Of a DNA stretch of 7,341 nt, positions 7,120-7,341 are shown in pieces (the stretch's first letter is position 1; every line of letters begins with the position of its first letter). Location: NCBI GenBank assembly GCA_002746395.1, contig NVXA01000001.1, positions 407,120 to 414,460 on the forward strand, in the 5' to 3' direction. The notes beneath the pieces are model-generated. The model worked only from the letters and a program-made list of their open reading frames with translations. It was not told the origin of the DNA and did no database searches. Source of the stretch: Paracoccaceae bacterium. Lineage in GTDB: Bacteria > Pseudomonadota > Alphaproteobacteria > Rhodobacterales > Rhodobacteraceae. The translations under genes were made by a program, and so were the position numbers.

Positions 7120-7341
7120 TCACAAAAGCACCCATGGCCCAATCAGCAATAACAAGCACGCAATCACCCCACCAACAGGCACCCACATACGGACGGCGTA
7201 TGCCCCTTCGGGCGCAGGCACCTTGCGAATTTTCAACACCACCAGTGACAAATTAACCAAGGTAAACACCACCAGAATAAACTGGGTCGTCATCTCTGCC
7301 AACGTTCCAATGGGAAAAAACAGTGCCAGCCCAAGGATAAC
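7120..7341 (-). CDS. APC-type amino acid permease, C-terminal fragment
   Basis: The frame is open from the window edge to the TGA at 7122-7120, giving 73 residues; the rest of the gene lies beyond the right edge. The fragment holds two membrane segments, about residues 19-37 (FILVVFTLVNLSLVVLK) and 53-73 (VPVGGVIACLLLLIGPWVLL). They are joined by a loop KIRKVPAPEGAYAVRMWVP, which resembles the P-x-G-x-F-R-V-P-x-W-x-P pattern before the last helix of amino acid/polyamine/organocation permeases. The substrate cannot be told. A TTG at 7302 is an internal Leu codon and not a start. The gene reads in the same direction as the sulfur operon, but 84 bases with a promoter intervene, so a functional link is uncertain. 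Confidence 0.72.
   Translation of the reverse strand, partial: VILGLALFFPIGTLAEMTTQFILVVFTLVNLSLVVLKIRKVPAPEGAYAVRMWVPVGGVIACLLLLIGPWVLL

Overview
The window looks like ordinary chromosomal DNA from an alphaproteobacterium, most likely a Rhodobacterales (marine Roseobacter-like) species. This rests on the protein style: the FtsH tail with an acidic stretch and a GGMEP-type ending, a monofunctional formate-THF ligase followed by FolD, and a Blh-type persulfide dioxygenase next to a DUF442 gene. The assignment comes from family knowledge and was not tested by a search. No tRNA, rRNA, insertion sequence, CRISPR array or phage gene was seen.

Plus strand, 1-3989: the C-terminal ~396 codons of ftsH (membrane AAA+ zinc protease) run in from the left edge and end at 1191, followed by a clear intrinsic terminator (1216-1246). 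After a 144-base leader come fhs (formate-tetrahydrofolate ligase, 1391-3067) and, 22 bases later, folD (3090-3989). These two form a one-carbon operon that turns formate + THF into 10-formyl-THF and interconverts it with 5,10-methenyl- and 5,10-methylene-THF. They thus supply purine, formyl-Met and serine/thymidylate synthesis, or run the other way to oxidise C1 units.

Minus strand, 7035 down to 3991: a probable three-gene sulfur operon. It is read in the order ETHE1/Blh-like persulfide dioxygenase (7035-6172), DUF442 phosphatase/rhodanese-like protein (6099-5770), and SulP anion transporter with a STAS domain (5733-3991). The promoter region (7036-7119) holds a plausible -35/-10 pair. Two inverted repeats lie on the spacer and the -35, one of them one mismatch away from the ATTC-N8-GAAT motif reported for the persulfide sensor SqrR. 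The likely logic is that reactive sulfur is oxidised to sulfite by the dioxygenase, DUF442 assists in sulfur transfer, and the SulP protein moves an anion such as sulfate or sulfite. The transporter substrate and the regulator are inferences. folD and the SulP gene converge with only one base between their stop codons.

Minus strand, 7341-7120: the last 73 codons of an APC-type amino acid permease, cut by the window edge.

The most interesting part is the sulfur operon and its control region. The families are known, and I see no wholly undescribed system.
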